Below, piece after piece: positions 50,320 to 62,464 of a DNA stretch of 64,000 bases. This DNA comes from Asparagopsis taxiformis. Lineage: Eukaryota > Rhodophyta > Florideophyceae > Bonnemaisoniales > Bonnemaisoniaceae. The notes below the pieces were generated by a model. The model made no database searches and was not told the DNA's origin. It worked only from the letters and a program-made list of their open reading frames with translations. How positions within the stretch are numbered: the stretch's first letter is position 1; each line of letters begins with the position of its first letter. Location of the stretch: the NCBI GenBank assembly GCA_030407315.1, contig JALQPE010000712.1:1-64000 (forward strand), written 5' to 3'. A program made the position numbers and the translations under genes.

Positions 50320-52702
50320 GACGCAAATCGGGCGGGAGCCAATAGAAACACCAGGGATGTCGACATCCAGGGTGATCGCCCTGACGTATTCTTCCCCTCT
50401 GGGTGGAGTAAGGTAGGGTCAATAACCCGTCTAAGGTGCGTACCCCCTTCCTGAACCCCCTCTGTCACGGCAAGGGAGCAATCAATGGACCGCGGCCGAC
50501 CCTGCAACCCTTTCTTCCTAGGAAGCCCCTTGTGTTTCCGTGCACGAGTCTCGTGATTGATCGGAATCACAATGGACCAATGGTCGCGACCACCATCAAC
50601 GACGCGTGCTTCCCTATAGGAATCGCGTCGGGACCGAATACTCACGGCCCGCCGTCCTGCGGCTTCATCAACTCACTCGTGAGTCCCTGCATGCTTTCGT
50701 TATCTGCCGCCCCCCCACGGGGGTTCCCTTATTATGTACGCCACGACACTCTGCGATTCGCAACCCGTGACCGTGAAAGCGGCGACGCTTGCACGTGTCG
50801 CTGGCACCCATGCCACAGCGCGCCAAGTGCTAGGACGAGTAAAAATGGTATCAAGGATTCTGCGCCCTGAGCGAGATTCTGCGGCCTGCCCCCAGAGGGA
50901 ATGGATAACCGCATACCCGGTACCCCAAAAGGAGTTAAGTGGAAGGAGGGCAGCACCCGGTGATGCGCCTATAGATACCCTTGGGTTTCAATAATGGAAT
51001 GTCCACCGTCGTGCGCCAAAATTCGCACTCGTGCGCCTATGAGCAAGCCGAACACTATCGTCGATACGGAGAACCTGTTGGCCTTGACCAGATGCACGCC
51101 CCCGATCGGACGACACGTTCGGGCCCTATAACGTCAGTTGCGTTACCGCAAGGTACTGGAAGGCACGCCAATTCCACGGGCGCACTAGAGTACCCGCGTT
51201 GCTAGTGAGCGGTAACGGCTCGACAGCAGCCACCCTGAGGCACTTTCAATAAGCCACGGCAAGACGCGAATTTCGCCCGGAGCCGTAGGAAAATTTGCAA
51301 CCTGCCCTGAGCGCAGTTGGCAATCCGCAAAATTTGATACCCCCAAAAACGATCAATTGGAGGGGGTTCAAACCTGAGGATGCAACGCAAACAACCTCGG
51401 TTTACATTAATGTAGTGTCCGCCGTTTCGCCTGAAATTCCGCACATGGACGCTCTAGGGCGTGCCGAACACCGTCAGCAGCCCATAATACCGATTGGCCG
51501 AGGCCAAACCCTCGCGCTCGGGGGAGTTTATTCGCAAAAATGTCGCATGAACGGGGCGTTCTATAGCCGATTGCAGCTAACCCTCCTAACGGACTGGAAA
51601 GGCGCCAATACCAGCGGCGCCAGCGCCTTACGGCGGTTCCATTCGAATAGGTTTCGGGAATGTTGCGTCACGACTCGGAATTCGTCCTTGGACTTAGAAA
51701 TTTTCGGCGACCTGCTCCCAGGCCAATTTGGGCATTGCAAAAATTTGTCATCTGCGAAAATGGGCAAGATGCAACCTGAGGGTGAAACAAAATAACCTCA
51801 GTTTACATTAATGTAGTGTCTACCATTGTCCTTCAAAACGCGCGCACGGGCACTCTGGAGTACGCTGAACATCGCTAGCGACTCGGAAAAACAATTGGCC
51901 TAAGCCATCACCCATTTCAGGGTCGACTCACTCGGGAGTATTTCGCCTAAGTGAGCGCCCTGTCACTGATGGTGGGCAACTCTCCTAACGTGCGCGGAAT
52001 GCGCCGACGCTAGCGTCACCAGCGTCTCACAACGGCCCTGACCGTAGTCATCTTGAACAAGTGGCTGCGCAGGACAACGGGTGTCTTCGGGCTTGGAGGA
52101 ATTTTACAGCTTGCCTCTCTCACTATGGCCGGTTGTAATTGTCCGCGATGGGATGCACGTACCTTGGGACTCTCGACACGCGTGCGTGGATGGTCGCACG
52201 ACCCCTCGACTTCCGTCCAGTGGGAACTCTATTGCCAGATCCATGCGCGAGAGCGATTCTCACTCACCGGCTTGCCGGTAAAGGTTGGCACTGCGGCTAT
52301 CGAGCCGCCTGACAAAAGCAATGACGTCTTGAAAGATAGCGTCAATTCGGGTTGCGAATTCAGTTGAATTCGCGCAATAGCGAAGGCCGTAGCCACGGAT
52401 CGCCCAAGAGCGTAAAGCGACTAGCGGCGAAGGCCATCGCGAACGGCCATTATTATGGCACATCATATCCCCCGGGACACGGTTTCTCACCCACGGGGTG
52501 AGTTTTCATCCGACTCCCGAGGGACCTCTTTTGTAGCAAGGGTTAGGTGATGCGTAATTCCTACCCTCGTTGCATAAAGGAATTCATTTGGAAACTCAGC
52601 TTTATTGTCGCACACCAACAATGGCTCTCTATACGCGGGTATTAACTGTCAAAGATTACCTTAGGGTATCAGTTGCTACTACGCGCTTCGAACGGGCTGC
52701 GA
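50320..52702. other. Noncoding, possible G2 3' LTR at the start
   Basis: Before E inserted, GGAGGGGA was followed by TGGACGCAAATCGGG, which could be a polypurine tract and LTR start of G2. No LTR end was found. No protein was recognised; the tandem repeats below fill part of it. Confidence 0.35.
50940..51930 (+). repeat. Degenerate ~410-bp tandem repeat, three units
   Basis: TTTACATTAATGTAGTGTC near 51398 and 51803, and TTTCAATAATGGAATGTCC near 50985, mark units 405-417 bp apart. Shared following blocks include CGAACAC..TCG..., ATTGGCC..G.CC and a CCTGAGG..GCAA segment before the mark. Units are heavily diverged and noncoding. Confidence 0.55.
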
Positions 52703-53529
52703 CTAACGGCGCGTGCGAGTCCGACGAGTCGGCCTATCCTTTTTAATTGGAGATCCCACGCTCGCTGAAGGGGAAGAGGGCTGAGCCCTTTTACGCCTTC
52801 GGGCGACTCGTTGCCCCGCCGCCGCCACTGCGGCCGCGACTGTCGCCACCGGTGATGTCACATTGAGGCGACGCGTGGCGCGTATGGGCGATCGAGGGTC
52901 TTCAACGACTTGCACGGACTCTCCACCAGGGGAGGTTGCGTCAGTGGGTTTAGGAGTTGCCTCCTTTATGCCCTCAGACTCTTTTTCAGTACCCCCAGCG
53001 GTGGCGACACCAGTAATACCCGTCGCCGTAGGGGTAGCAACCGCGGAGGTTGGCTTACTCGTGGCGGGTTCGACCACAGCCACAGCCGTAGCAGTTCCCG
53101 CTGCTGTCGGGGCAGGAGCGACCGAGGTCGTCTCCCTGACAGCTTCGACTGCCATTGGGTCAGCCGGAGCAGAACCACCCGACGCTACCGCAACGGAAGC
53201 ACCCCTAGCCGACGGTGTAGGAGCGTTGGCAACGGGACGCGCGGCCGTGACCGCACCAAGAGGGGCTGTTATCGTCTCTTCAGACGTGGCCGCCGGGGCA
53301 GTCGCTGCACCCGAGGGTGACGCGGCGGGGACCCCCCGCCCGTGTAAGAACGCCATACCCGGGAAGGCACGCGCGAGCGCGTTACCAGGGAGAGGGCGTG
53401 ACCCTTCCACGTCTGCTTGGCGAACACGTAGGTCTTCTACCGTCATGATGGCGCGTGCGGCCCTAGCGCATATCGTGTTGGACTGCTGGTGCAGATCCCA
53501 GACCTGACAGAGCGCGCTCTGCAGGGCTA
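52703..53529 (-). pseudogene. Coiled-coil / low-complexity gene, C-terminal part (cut by copia F)
   Basis: Continues the frame from 60270-60425 once F and one GGCTA copy are removed, giving about 325 residues. This part starts with the end of a helix (LQSALCQVWDLHQQSN, then MTVEDLRVRQADVEG). It becomes Ala/Thr/Pro/Val-rich for about 130 residues and ends in a basic tail (RRKRAQPSS, RPTRRTRTRR). No zinc knuckle or enzyme motif was seen. It could be a Gag-like or accessory protein of another retroelement. Product unknown. Confidence 0.5.
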
Positions 53530-54145
53530 TGTTGGAACGAAATGGTCGCTTGCCGAGCGTTTATTGAATCTGCGAGCTCACTACATTATTTGTATTCTCG
53601 CCGAGGTGCGCCGGCGGTGCTAAGGACAGCCTGTTAATAGCTGCTCCAGACAGACTGTCACTGACAGTCTGTCCTGGTAAGCACCCGCTGCCAATCTGGT
53701 ACACGTGGGCATCTCTATCATATCACCCACACGTGTACACTAATCATAACATTTTCCCTGTGCCATGATGGCAACCCATCCTGGCTTTTCTAATTACTAA
53801 TTGAAAGTATGACAAACAAATTGAAACTTCAGACGCTATTTCCTCCATGAAGAAAGGTCGTAGAAGCTTCGGAGAAGTTGCTACCCGACTAATTCGGGCA
53901 CGCTGAACATGATGAGATAGGTTTTGGAGCGCCTAGAGCACTCCTTGTAGGAGAAATCGAGGGTTAAAGTTTTCTCACGTAACTGAGCCCCTCAGGGCCT
54001 ATTACAGTGAGTGCTTCAACCATTTTTCAACGAGGAACACGATGAGCCATATTTCAAGGCTCCTAGAGGACTCCTTCATCGAGATTTTCACAGGATATTC
54101 TCGAGATTGAGTGCTTCTGTTGCTGCGACTCAATTATTCGCAACA
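53530..54145 (-). repeat. Copia F 3' LTR (616 bp)
   Basis: Reverse strand TGTTGCGAATAATTGAG...CGTTCCAACA. The part nearest gag-pol (about 54020-54145) has no counterpart in B; the remainder is B-like. The pol stop lies 14-16 bases inside. Confidence 0.95.
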
Positions 54146-57100
54146 CTCCCCCTCTGTGACAAGCTCGATGAAGCACCAGATGTGGGGAGGTTTTGAAGTC
54201 CGATGAGGTCTTTGAATTTGTGAAGGAGAAGACGGGGAAGAGGTTTTGTGAGCAAGTCGGCAGCCATTTCTGATGTGGGGCAGTATTGCATGGTGTAGAG
54301 GTTTTTGTCGAGGCTATCGCGTACGAAGTGGTATTGAATGTCAATTTGCTTTGTTCTAGTTCCGGACACATCATTTCGAGCCATATTGATAGATCCTTGG
54401 TTATCGACGTTGATGCAGATCGGCTCGTATTCTTCGCTTGCTGTGATTGAGCGGAAAATGTTGCTAAGCCAGATTGATTCTTTTACAGCTGCACACAGAG
54501 CCATGTACTCCGCTTCGGAGGAGGAAAGAGCAACGCAACCTTGTTTGCGTGACTTCCAGCTGACGGCCCCTCCCGCCATTAGGAAAACGTAACCGCTGGT
54601 GGATTTTCGATTGATGGTGCAGCCACCCCAGTCGGAGTCACTGTACGCGATCGGCTGGAACGGTTTATCGGCTTGATAGAGCAAGCCCAGATTCCTTGTT
54701 CCATTCACATAGCGGAGTACGCGCTTAACTGCTGTCCACAGTCTTGTTGTCGGATGTTCCACATGTTGGGCAAGCCGTCCCACAGCGAAGGATATGTCGG
54801 GGCGAGTCCCAACCGATAGATACATGAGGCTACCAACAGCGCTTCGATATAGTGTAGAGTCTATAGGTTCCCCTTCGAGGTCTGCAGGACTTATCTGCGA
54901 TTCCATTGGGGTGACTACGGGACTCGAGTCAAGCATCCCGAAGCGTTCTAGCACCTTGTGGACATAACGACTCTGGCTGAGGTGCAGAGTTCCTCTTGAC
55001 GAGCTGCGAACGATCTCGAGTCCAAGACAGACCTTGGCATCTCCGCAGTCTTTCATTGAGAACCTTTTATTGAACTCCCCTTTTAGCCAATCAAGTAGTC
55101 GGCGATTACTTGATGCCATGAGTAGGTCGTCAACGTAGAGGGTAATGATCACCATTGCTCCTCCTTCATACTTGACGTAAAGGCATGGATCATACGGAGA
55201 AGTCTCGAATTTGAGGATACCGATCACGAATTCGTCGATCTTTGCGTGCCACTGTCTCGGAGCTTGTTTTAGACCGTAGAGTGCTCTTTGCAGTTTACAC
55301 ACATGGTTCGGGTATTGCGGATGAACGAACCCTTCTGGTTGTTCCATGAAGATATCCTGATCGAGATCACCGTATAGGAAGGCTGTCTTGACATCCATTT
55401 GGTCGCAATGGAGGGATTTGTGAGCAACAATAGCGAGGAACGTGCGGAGAGTGCATAGTTTTACAACCGGAGCGTATGTTTCTTCGTAGTCAACACCCAC
55501 CGTATTGTTGTTCAAAACCACGAGTGACAAGTCGTGCTTTGTACTTCACACCGTTCGTTCCGTCGTCGTTGACAACATCCTTGATTTTGAAAAGCCATTT
55601 GCAGGAGAGAAGATTGCGGGCTTCACTGCGAGGGACAAGAATCCAGGTCTGGTTAGTGTAGAGAGATTCCATTTCGGAGTCTATTGCTTTGAGCCAGAGC
55701 TTTCTATCCTCCCCCTCTGTCGCGGTAGTGAAGGTGAGGAGTTCCGGAGCAATGCTAACGAGTGCAGTCGGTTTCCACCATTGAGTCGGGGGCTTTCGAG
55801 GTCTTGAAGACTTCCGAAGAGCAGATGGAATGGAGAGGTTGCTCGGGGAAGCCGGCATAGTAGGATGAGCAGGACTGCTTGGAGAAGCAATGGGGCTCGA
55901 TTCTCCCCCGGAGATGGTGGGAGACTGTGGAGGCGTGGGCGACTCGTCATCCGATTTTTGCATGCGGTTTTGAGGATCGTCCGGTATGTAGCTCAAGGTG
56001 TTGTCGTCATCAATATATGTAGAGTCTTCAACAGAGCGAGGTTGAGTGGTTTCATCCGATGCCGATTCGTCGAAGACGACGTCCCTTGAGATTACCACGG
56101 TGTTCATTTGGTCGTCCCACAGCTTGTACGCTTTCTGGGTCTTGGAGTAACCGATCATCATGGCAGGAGATGAGCGACTGTTTAGAGATGTTAGGCGTAT
56201 TTGTGGGACCTTGTACCAACACTGACTACCGAATACTTTTAGATGGGAGATATCAGGTTTACGACCCATCCATAACTCGAACGGAGTTTTATCTGAGGGT
56301 ATCCCACGGCTTGTGACACGATTTCGGACGTATGCTGCACAGTCAAGGGCTTCCGCCCAGAAGTCTGCAGGGACAGAATTGTGATGGAGCATGGCACGAA
56401 TCAGGTCTTTTAGAGTCCGGTTCATCCGTTCCGATACACCGTTTTGCTGCGGGGTATAGGGAGCGGTAGTTTGGCGAGTGATTCCGTGAGTTATGAGGAA
56501 CTCGCTAAACTCGTTTGAGAAATATTCACCGCCACCATCCGAGCGAAGTTGGCGGATTTTTCGTCCTGTGTGTGTCTCTGCAGTATTTCGAAAGTGCTGG
56601 AAAGAGCTGAAGCTGTCTGATTTATGTGCGATAGGATAGACGGAAAGCCAACGGGACTTGTCGTCGATAAAGGTAACGAAGTAACGTGCTCCCCCTTTTG
56701 AAGATGTTTCCATAGGTCCGGCTACATCAGTGTGGACAAGGTCAAGTGAACCGGTTGCTCGAGTATCGGATGCATGGGGGATTGGTGCTCGAGCCATTTT
56801 ACCGGCCAGGCAGCCTTTGCACGGTTGCTGGGTTGTCGTTCCACCGGCAATTTGGAGACCTTTAACGAGGGAGTGTTTTGCCATATGCGAGATTGCTGCA
56901 TGGTGTACATGTCCAAGGCGACGATGCCAGAGTTCCAGGCTGGCCACACATGCTACCTCTACGTTATGTTCGTCAGGAGTAGTGTGTAGAGTATAGAGTC
57001 CATGTCGACGAGTCCCTAGAGCAACTATGGAGTTGTTCTTTTTGATTTCGACAGTGTCATTTATGAAGGAGAGGGAGAGACCACGACTGGTGAGGGTGGA

Positions 57101-58234
57101 AACTGAGATAAGGGAGAACACGAAAGAGGGTACGTGCAGCACGTTGCGGAGTATGCACGTTGAAGTGACACCTTTTACTATTATAGGTAGGTGGATATCT
57201 CCTCGACCGATGGCTATAGAGGAGGACTTGTCGCCCATGGTAACGTTGAAAGGGATCTCTGACGTATACGTTTTGAACATGGATCGGTCGAAGGTGATAT
57301 GTGAGGTGGCCGCAGAGTCAATATGCCAGACTGTTGCCTTGCGTTCGTGAGAACTTTTGCACGCCTCGAAAGCACTGCTGAGTAAACATACGTAGTCGAC
57401 TTCTTCCTCGGATGGTTCCATTGCTACTGCAGCGGTTTGCATTGGAACGCTGGTTGCTGGAGATGTGGATCCTCGAGGCTTGTTACTCCGAGAATGATTG
57501 GGACGACCATGCTTTTCCCAGCAATAGGGTTCGGTATGGTTGGTTCTGTGGCAGTGAGAGCAGTATTTTCGATTGGCACGACGTGGTTGTTTCCCAGATA
57601 AGTTGACTAATGCTGATGCTTGTTGAGATGTGTGTGAAGAGTTTCGTAGCATGCTAGTTCTTCTTTCTTCCTGCAGAAAGCGGCTGCGCACTTTGTCAAA
57701 GGTGAACGAAGGGTCGTCATCTCCAATTGCATCGAGTGCCGTGATCAACGTTCGGAAGGATGATGGGAGGCCGTTGAGTACAGCCATGGCCATTTCCTTT
57801 TCGTCAATCTTGACGTCCATTGACTCGAGGTGGGAAGCCATTTGACGTACACGATTGATGTATACAAGCATTTGCTCTCCCTGCTTCATTGTTGCAGTGT
57901 AGAAGTCACGACGAGCAGCGAGCTTGTTGAGAAGAGTGTGACGTTGATGGACGTTGCAGATCTCTTGCCACATTTCTAGGGCGGTAGTAGTGTGGCGAAC
58001 GTTTTTCAGCATTTCGTCTGACAGACTGATGCCGATTGCCATGCGAGCAGTCTTGTCTTTACGAGTCCATTTAGACAATGCCTCTGGATCCTCTGGAGGA
58101 GGGCGGCATAGAATGGGATCGATCATGTCGTCCACCTCGCGGTGGCCGAGGATGAGCTCCATCTTTTGCTTCCATGAGTGGAAGTTGGAGTAGTCCAGCT
58201 TTTCAATGCGAATGCCGGATGAATTGCTCTCCAT
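54130..58234 (-). pseudogene. Copia F Gag-Pol (4-nt insertion in RT)
   Basis: Copia polyprotein with Gag CCHC (CSHCHRTNHTEPYC), protease WHIDSAATSH, integrase D-D-E (HTDVAGPM, RSDGGGEY, NGVSERMNRT), RT YVDDLLMAS and RNase H YSDSDWGG. Two frames (58234-55490 and 55530-54130) overlap at a 4-nt insertion at about 55493-55502, within the codons for QYGVDYEETYAP. This is not a gag-pol programmed site because it lies inside RT. With identical LTRs the lesion is either very recent or a sequence error. Confidence 0.95.
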
Positions 58235-58417
58235 GGCTCTGTATTATGTCTTATCTGTTCGACCCTTCCCAAGTGGACAACCGATAGTCGTCTAGGACCA
58301 AGCTGGGATCTATAGGATAAAGACTTTTAGCTAAGAGCTAGATGAGTGGAGAACAAGAAACAAGGTTTATCAAAGAGAAATCAGCTAGATTTCTAGTGTG
58401 TCTAGAGAAGGGGAGTA

Positions 58418-58934
58418 CTACTTATCGGAGGACGAGGAAGCCTTAGAGGCTTTAGCGGCTTTGAGGGTCTTCTCGATGGCACGGTGGCGACTACCGCGGA
58501 GGTGGTTGTCGAACTCGCTCTGGGTGCGAACGATGACACCGCAGGGTTTGCAGACCTTGAGACCACCTTCCTTGAGGCGTTCGATAGTCTTCTTATGTCT
58601 AGAGTCGCTGAAGTGTGCGACTCTAGACTCGGCGGAGTTGAGAAAGACGTTGCAGTGATGGCACCTCGAGCGGTTTGCCTTCTTGTGAGCGGCGTACTTC
58701 TTCTTGTTATCCCTCCTTTCGGCGATGCTGTAGGCTTTGCGGAAGACCCGGTCTTGAAGAGACTCCCCCTCGCGACGAAGCCTGGGAGGCTGCTCGTCGT
58801 TGCGCGGTTCCACGCGGTCTTCGTCACTGCTAGACACTGCAGAGAGAAGAGATCAAGAGTGTTAGAAGTTATACCGATCAATACTAAGGTCTAAACCTTG
58901 AAATAGACCGAAAGGTGAAAGGTATAAACTTACT
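58418..58934 (-). CDS. Copia F zinc-finger ORF, start codon made by splicing
   Basis: 139 aa, almost identical to that of B, both fingers complete. Intron 58837-58933 (97 bp, GTAAGT...CTGCAG); A58934 joins TG58836-58835 to form the ATG. High identity to B beside a divergent gag-pol marks it as part of the acquired leader. Confidence 0.8.
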
Positions 58935-59114
58935 TGTGGAAACCGTTGACAATGAAACCAAACGTTGGATGAGTTTATTCGGTGATAGGTAGAGGCTATA
59001 ACGCTATACCGATCAGGACAAGGTCACTGTCTTACAAGAGCAGGACCGAGTTGAGAAAGGTATAGACTAGCCAATATAAAAGCAAAGGTCGATTCCAGTA
59101 ATTGGGCCTTGAGT

Positions 59115-59201
59115 GGCCCGGTAGCCGAGTGGGTTGGACGGTCCACGGAGATGTACCGAACCTTGGTTCGAGTCCCAGCAGCGACGCTGGCCAAACTTTT
59201 T
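59115..59201 (+). ncRNA. Antisense tRNA-like Pol III unit of copia F
   Basis: GGTAGCCGAGTGGGTTGGA A box, GGTTCGAGTCCC B box (59165-59176), TTTTT at 59197-59201. T stem pairs at four of five positions. Confidence 0.65.
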
Positions 59202-59349
59202 CCTTCGCAGGCGAACCCCAGTTAAAAGAATGATGTCACCTGATGACGAGGACCCGGAGACGGATGGCAAGGTGACAGAGTGTCAGTGTGACACAGCGTG
59301 GATAGCAGGATGTCAGTGTCAGTGACAGGATGACACAGTGTCGGCGCGG

Positions 59350-59430
59350 AGCGGCGACAGAGGTGCGCGGCGGCGACAGAGGTGCGCGGCGGTGACAGAG
59401 GTGCGCGATGGCGACAGAGGTGCGCGGCGG
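59350..59430. repeat. 19-bp VNTR in copia F leader, four copies
   Basis: Unit GCGACAGAGGTGCGCGGCG. B and D carry two or three copies at the same place. Confidence 0.85.
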
Positions 59431-59633
59431 CCGAGGAAGAACGGAGTGATGGCCGCGGGAGCGTGGGGGAGACGCTCAGCAAGACCGCGGAAGCGCGGGA
59501 AGGCGCAGAACGGAAGAAAAGCGCGCAACCGAAGAGACGAGAAAACGAGGCGAGAACGAGACGAAATAGGTAAGAGAACGCCGACGCAAACGACGCACTT
59601 ACCGAAGCGCGAGAGATATTGAAACGACCTACG

Positions 59634-59653
59634 AGCGCGCTGGGCCCATAACC
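59634..59653 (-). other. Primer-binding site of copia F
   Basis: Reverse strand GGTTATGGGCCCAGCGCGCT, identical to B. Confidence 0.85.
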
Positions 59654-60269
59654 TGTTGGAACGAAATGGTCGCTTGCCGAGCGTTTATTGAATCTGCGAG
59701 CTCACTACATTATTTGTATTCTCGCCGAGGTGCGCCGGCGGTGCTAAGGACAGCCTGTTAATAGCTGCTCCAGACAGACTGTCACTGACAGTCTGTCCTG
59801 GTAAGCACCCGCTGCCAATCTGGTACACGTGGGCATCTCTATCATATCACCCACACGTGTACACTAATCATAACATTTTCCCTGTGCCATGATGGCAACC
59901 CATCCTGGCTTTTCTAATTACTAATTGAAAGTATGACAAACAAATTGAAACTTCAGACGCTATTTCCTCCATGAAGAAAGGTCGTAGAAGCTTCGGAGAA
60001 GTTGCTACCCGACTAATTCGGGCACGCTGAACATGATGAGATAGGTTTTGGAGCGCCTAGAGCACTCCTTGTAGGAGAAATCGAGGGTTAAAGTTTTCTC
60101 ACGTAACTGAGCCCCTCAGGGCCTATTACAGTGAGTGCTTCAACCATTTTTCAACGAGGAACACGATGAGCCATATTTCAAGGCTCCTAGAGGACTCCTT
60201 CATCGAGATTTTCACAGGATATTCTCGAGATTGAGTGCTTCTGTTGCTGCGACTCAATTATTCGCAACA
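59654..60269 (-). repeat. Copia F 5' LTR (616 bp)
   Basis: No difference from the 3' LTR noticed. Confidence 0.95.
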
Positions 60270-60425
60270 GGCTAACTCCTGTTCCGCCAAATCACGCGCG
60301 TACCCCAGCCGGCTCTTGAACAAGTCATCGTGCTTTCGCTTCAGCAGCGTGTTCTCAGCCATCAACTCTGCTCGCAGAGTTTCCTTCTCGCCCTTAACCG
60401 TCGCCAAGGCAGCTTCGGCTGACAT
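60270..60425 (-). pseudogene. Coiled-coil gene, N-terminal part
   Basis: 52 codons from ATG at 60425 (first ATG after an in-frame TAA): MSAEAALATVKGEKETLRAE, then heptad-like LMAENTLLKRKHDDL, then RDLAEQELA at the GGCTA site of copia F. In phase with 53524 downward. A parallel coiled coil is likely. Confidence 0.55.
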
Positions 60426-61021
60426 GTCGTACCGCCTGGCGGTCCTCGCTTATCGAGCCGTGTCGCTTCCCTATTGGGTACCCACTTACGGGATGTGCCA
60501 ATCAGAAGGCACCAGCCAAATGGCGTGTTTCCTATACTTAGGACCAGCTAAGGCTGACAAATAACCCCACCCGGGCCTATCGGCCCCGGCCAAGACCCCA
60601 CTAGGGGCAAATTTTAACTTAGGCTGATCAGCCATACATTACAATGTAACCCTATTGGCAATGACCTCGCGGGTAGGCGAGCGCCAGTAATTGGGTTCTG
60701 ATTGGTCACTAACTGGATATTTATTCCTAACCACTAACCCTAGCTTACAGTAGACTTAGTATAAAACGGCCACTGGAATAGCCAGTAGGCACGGTTTCTA
60801 GAGTAACGTAAACTCAAATGGAATTACGACCCACAGGAACAGTGTTCGCATACCTATTGTTCAACCCCTCTCCGGGAAAACCTTAGGGTTAGCCAACAGC
60901 TCGACGGATTACGTCATCTTGCTCCATTAATACGCACCTCGCGTGAGCGCTAAAATCGCACAACCCCCTCCGGGTAGCGATACCTTCTCTCTCACGAGAT
61001 TACCCGCCGGGTACCTATAAC
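60426..61021. other. No gene recognised
   Basis: Upstream of the coiled-coil gene; could contain its promoter or an LTR. Ends where the T2 tip starts. Confidence 0.35.
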
Positions 61022-61374
61022 GTCTGTGTTCTCGGAAATGGACGCGGACGTCCACAACCTCTAGTACGCCTAGTATTACTAGGCAGACGTCCATGTTCTC
61101 CAGTATTTTTGGATGTCCGCCTAGAACCGGACGTCCATGCGGTCTAGTACGTCTGGTATTACTAGGACGACATTCATTGTTTCTAGTACCACGGATGTCC
61201 CCCTTGGGATGGACTTCCGCCATGTCTATGTCCACCTGGGATGGGCGCCGGTTCAGAAATTAAAAAATTTCGACCCCAGAAATTTCTGCCGCCGTGCTCG
61301 ACATGGATGTCCGCATCCATCACGGCGACCACTCTATTTTTCCTTGTCGGTCGACTCCAATTTCGTCTTTAATT
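61022..61374 (+). mobile_element. T2 element, left end (inverted copy of 8262-8627)
   Basis: Starts CGTCTGTGTTCTCGGAAATG. Alignable by eye to the reverse complement of 8262-8627 over its whole length, including the AGGAT that flanks G1 in the left copy. The body would extend to the right. Confidence 0.6.
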
Positions 61375-62464
61375 TTTACATCCTCTCGCTCACACCCCCT
61401 TCCTGTTGGTGCTCACCTCCCCCGTACTGTACCTCAAACACCCCCAATACCACTCTAGCACGCATTTTCAGCTACCTATCCCCGCTTCCACGGTGCACAC
61501 CTCCATTCCATACCTACTTTTCTGCTCTACCGTACAGATGTCGTATAACCAGTCCTCATACTACCTCAGAATAGGGAAAAACACCCCCTATCTCCTCGAC
61601 CATGCTCTCCCCCAACACCTTTGCAACGTATTGTTCTTCAATACCCTCTCTCCTCTACCCTCAACCCCTCTCCTTCGCCCTCTACACAAACTTCCCCTGC
61701 AGCTTACTCTTCCAAAACCTCTCACTCCCCATCCCGTACCCGACCTGCTCCACCCCTCCCTCCCTCAGCTGCTCCATGCCCCCACGCCATCCGCATCTTC
61801 GATACCGTATACACCGCCACCACCGGCCCACGCTCCCGCTCCCCCGCCGTCTCCCCAGAAACCTCCCCGCTCTGAAACACATATCAACCCCCCACTTCGC
61901 ACCCATCCTCCCACTCCCCTCCCTCCCCAAATAAAATAACCCCCTTCTTCTCCATCACATCCCCACTCACCACAGCCAGAACAGACGCCACCCCCTCCCC
62001 CTCTTTCTCCTCACTTTCCTAAAAAAACTCTCCTCTCGGGGCCTTCAACCGCACCCTCCTACGGTCCCACCTAAACACTTCCTCCGCCCTCACTACCCCA
62101 ACACCCCGCAGCGTCTCCCCAATCCCCATAATATGCTTGTCGGCACTCCTCTCCGAATCACACTCCATTCTAAACCCGCACTCCGTACATTTCCACCTCC
62201 CCCTGTACCATCCCAAGATTGCATCCCTCCACAGAACACATCCTCATACCACAGAAGAATTTTCTTCCTCTCATACCTCATCCTTAAAACCTCCATCTGC
62301 TCCATGTAAATTTCGATGTAAATATTTTCTCCACTATGCAATCTCAAACATGTATGAACGTATGCCTTTCCGCTTTGTCACCCTTGAATATTGGTCCTCA
62401 TGTATTCATAAAATAGGGCCACCCACATCCCTATCCCGTTCTGCAAGCTTTACAAACCACTAGA
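61375..62464. other. Pyrimidine-rich strand, no gene
   Basis: For about 1 kb the plus strand is dominated by C and T (runs such as CCCCTCCCTCCCCA). Open frames here are low-complexity Pro/Ser/Leu products of this bias. A reverse-strand frame near 62019-62216 has WKCTECGFRMECDSERSADK with a later His, not convincing as a zinc finger. Probably T2 interior. Confidence 0.45.

Larger units (their letters stand above)
53530..60269 (-). mobile_element. Copia element F (recombinant)
   Basis: 6,740 bp on the reverse strand with GGCTA duplications (53525-53529, 60270-60274). The 616-bp LTRs appear identical, so the insertion is recent. The leader, zinc-finger ORF and first ~110 bases of gag are nearly identical to B. 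The rest of gag-pol is clearly divergent and the LTR has an extra ~128 bp at its U3 end. Confidence 0.95.

Noticed and set aside
52863..53507. 214-codon forward frame
   Set aside because: Antisense of the Ala/Thr/Val-rich coiled-coil gene, whose in-phase N-terminal half lies across copia F.
55490..55530. Programmed frameshift in copia F
   Set aside because: It lies inside RT, is a 4-nt insertion, and the related elements are open through the same site.
12793..60269. Envelope-like gene in any LTR element
   Set aside because: No open frame lies between pol and the 3' LTR in A, B, D, E or F.
61406..61939. 177-codon Pro/Ser/Leu-rich frame
   Set aside because: Product of the pyrimidine-rich strand; several frames are open at once.
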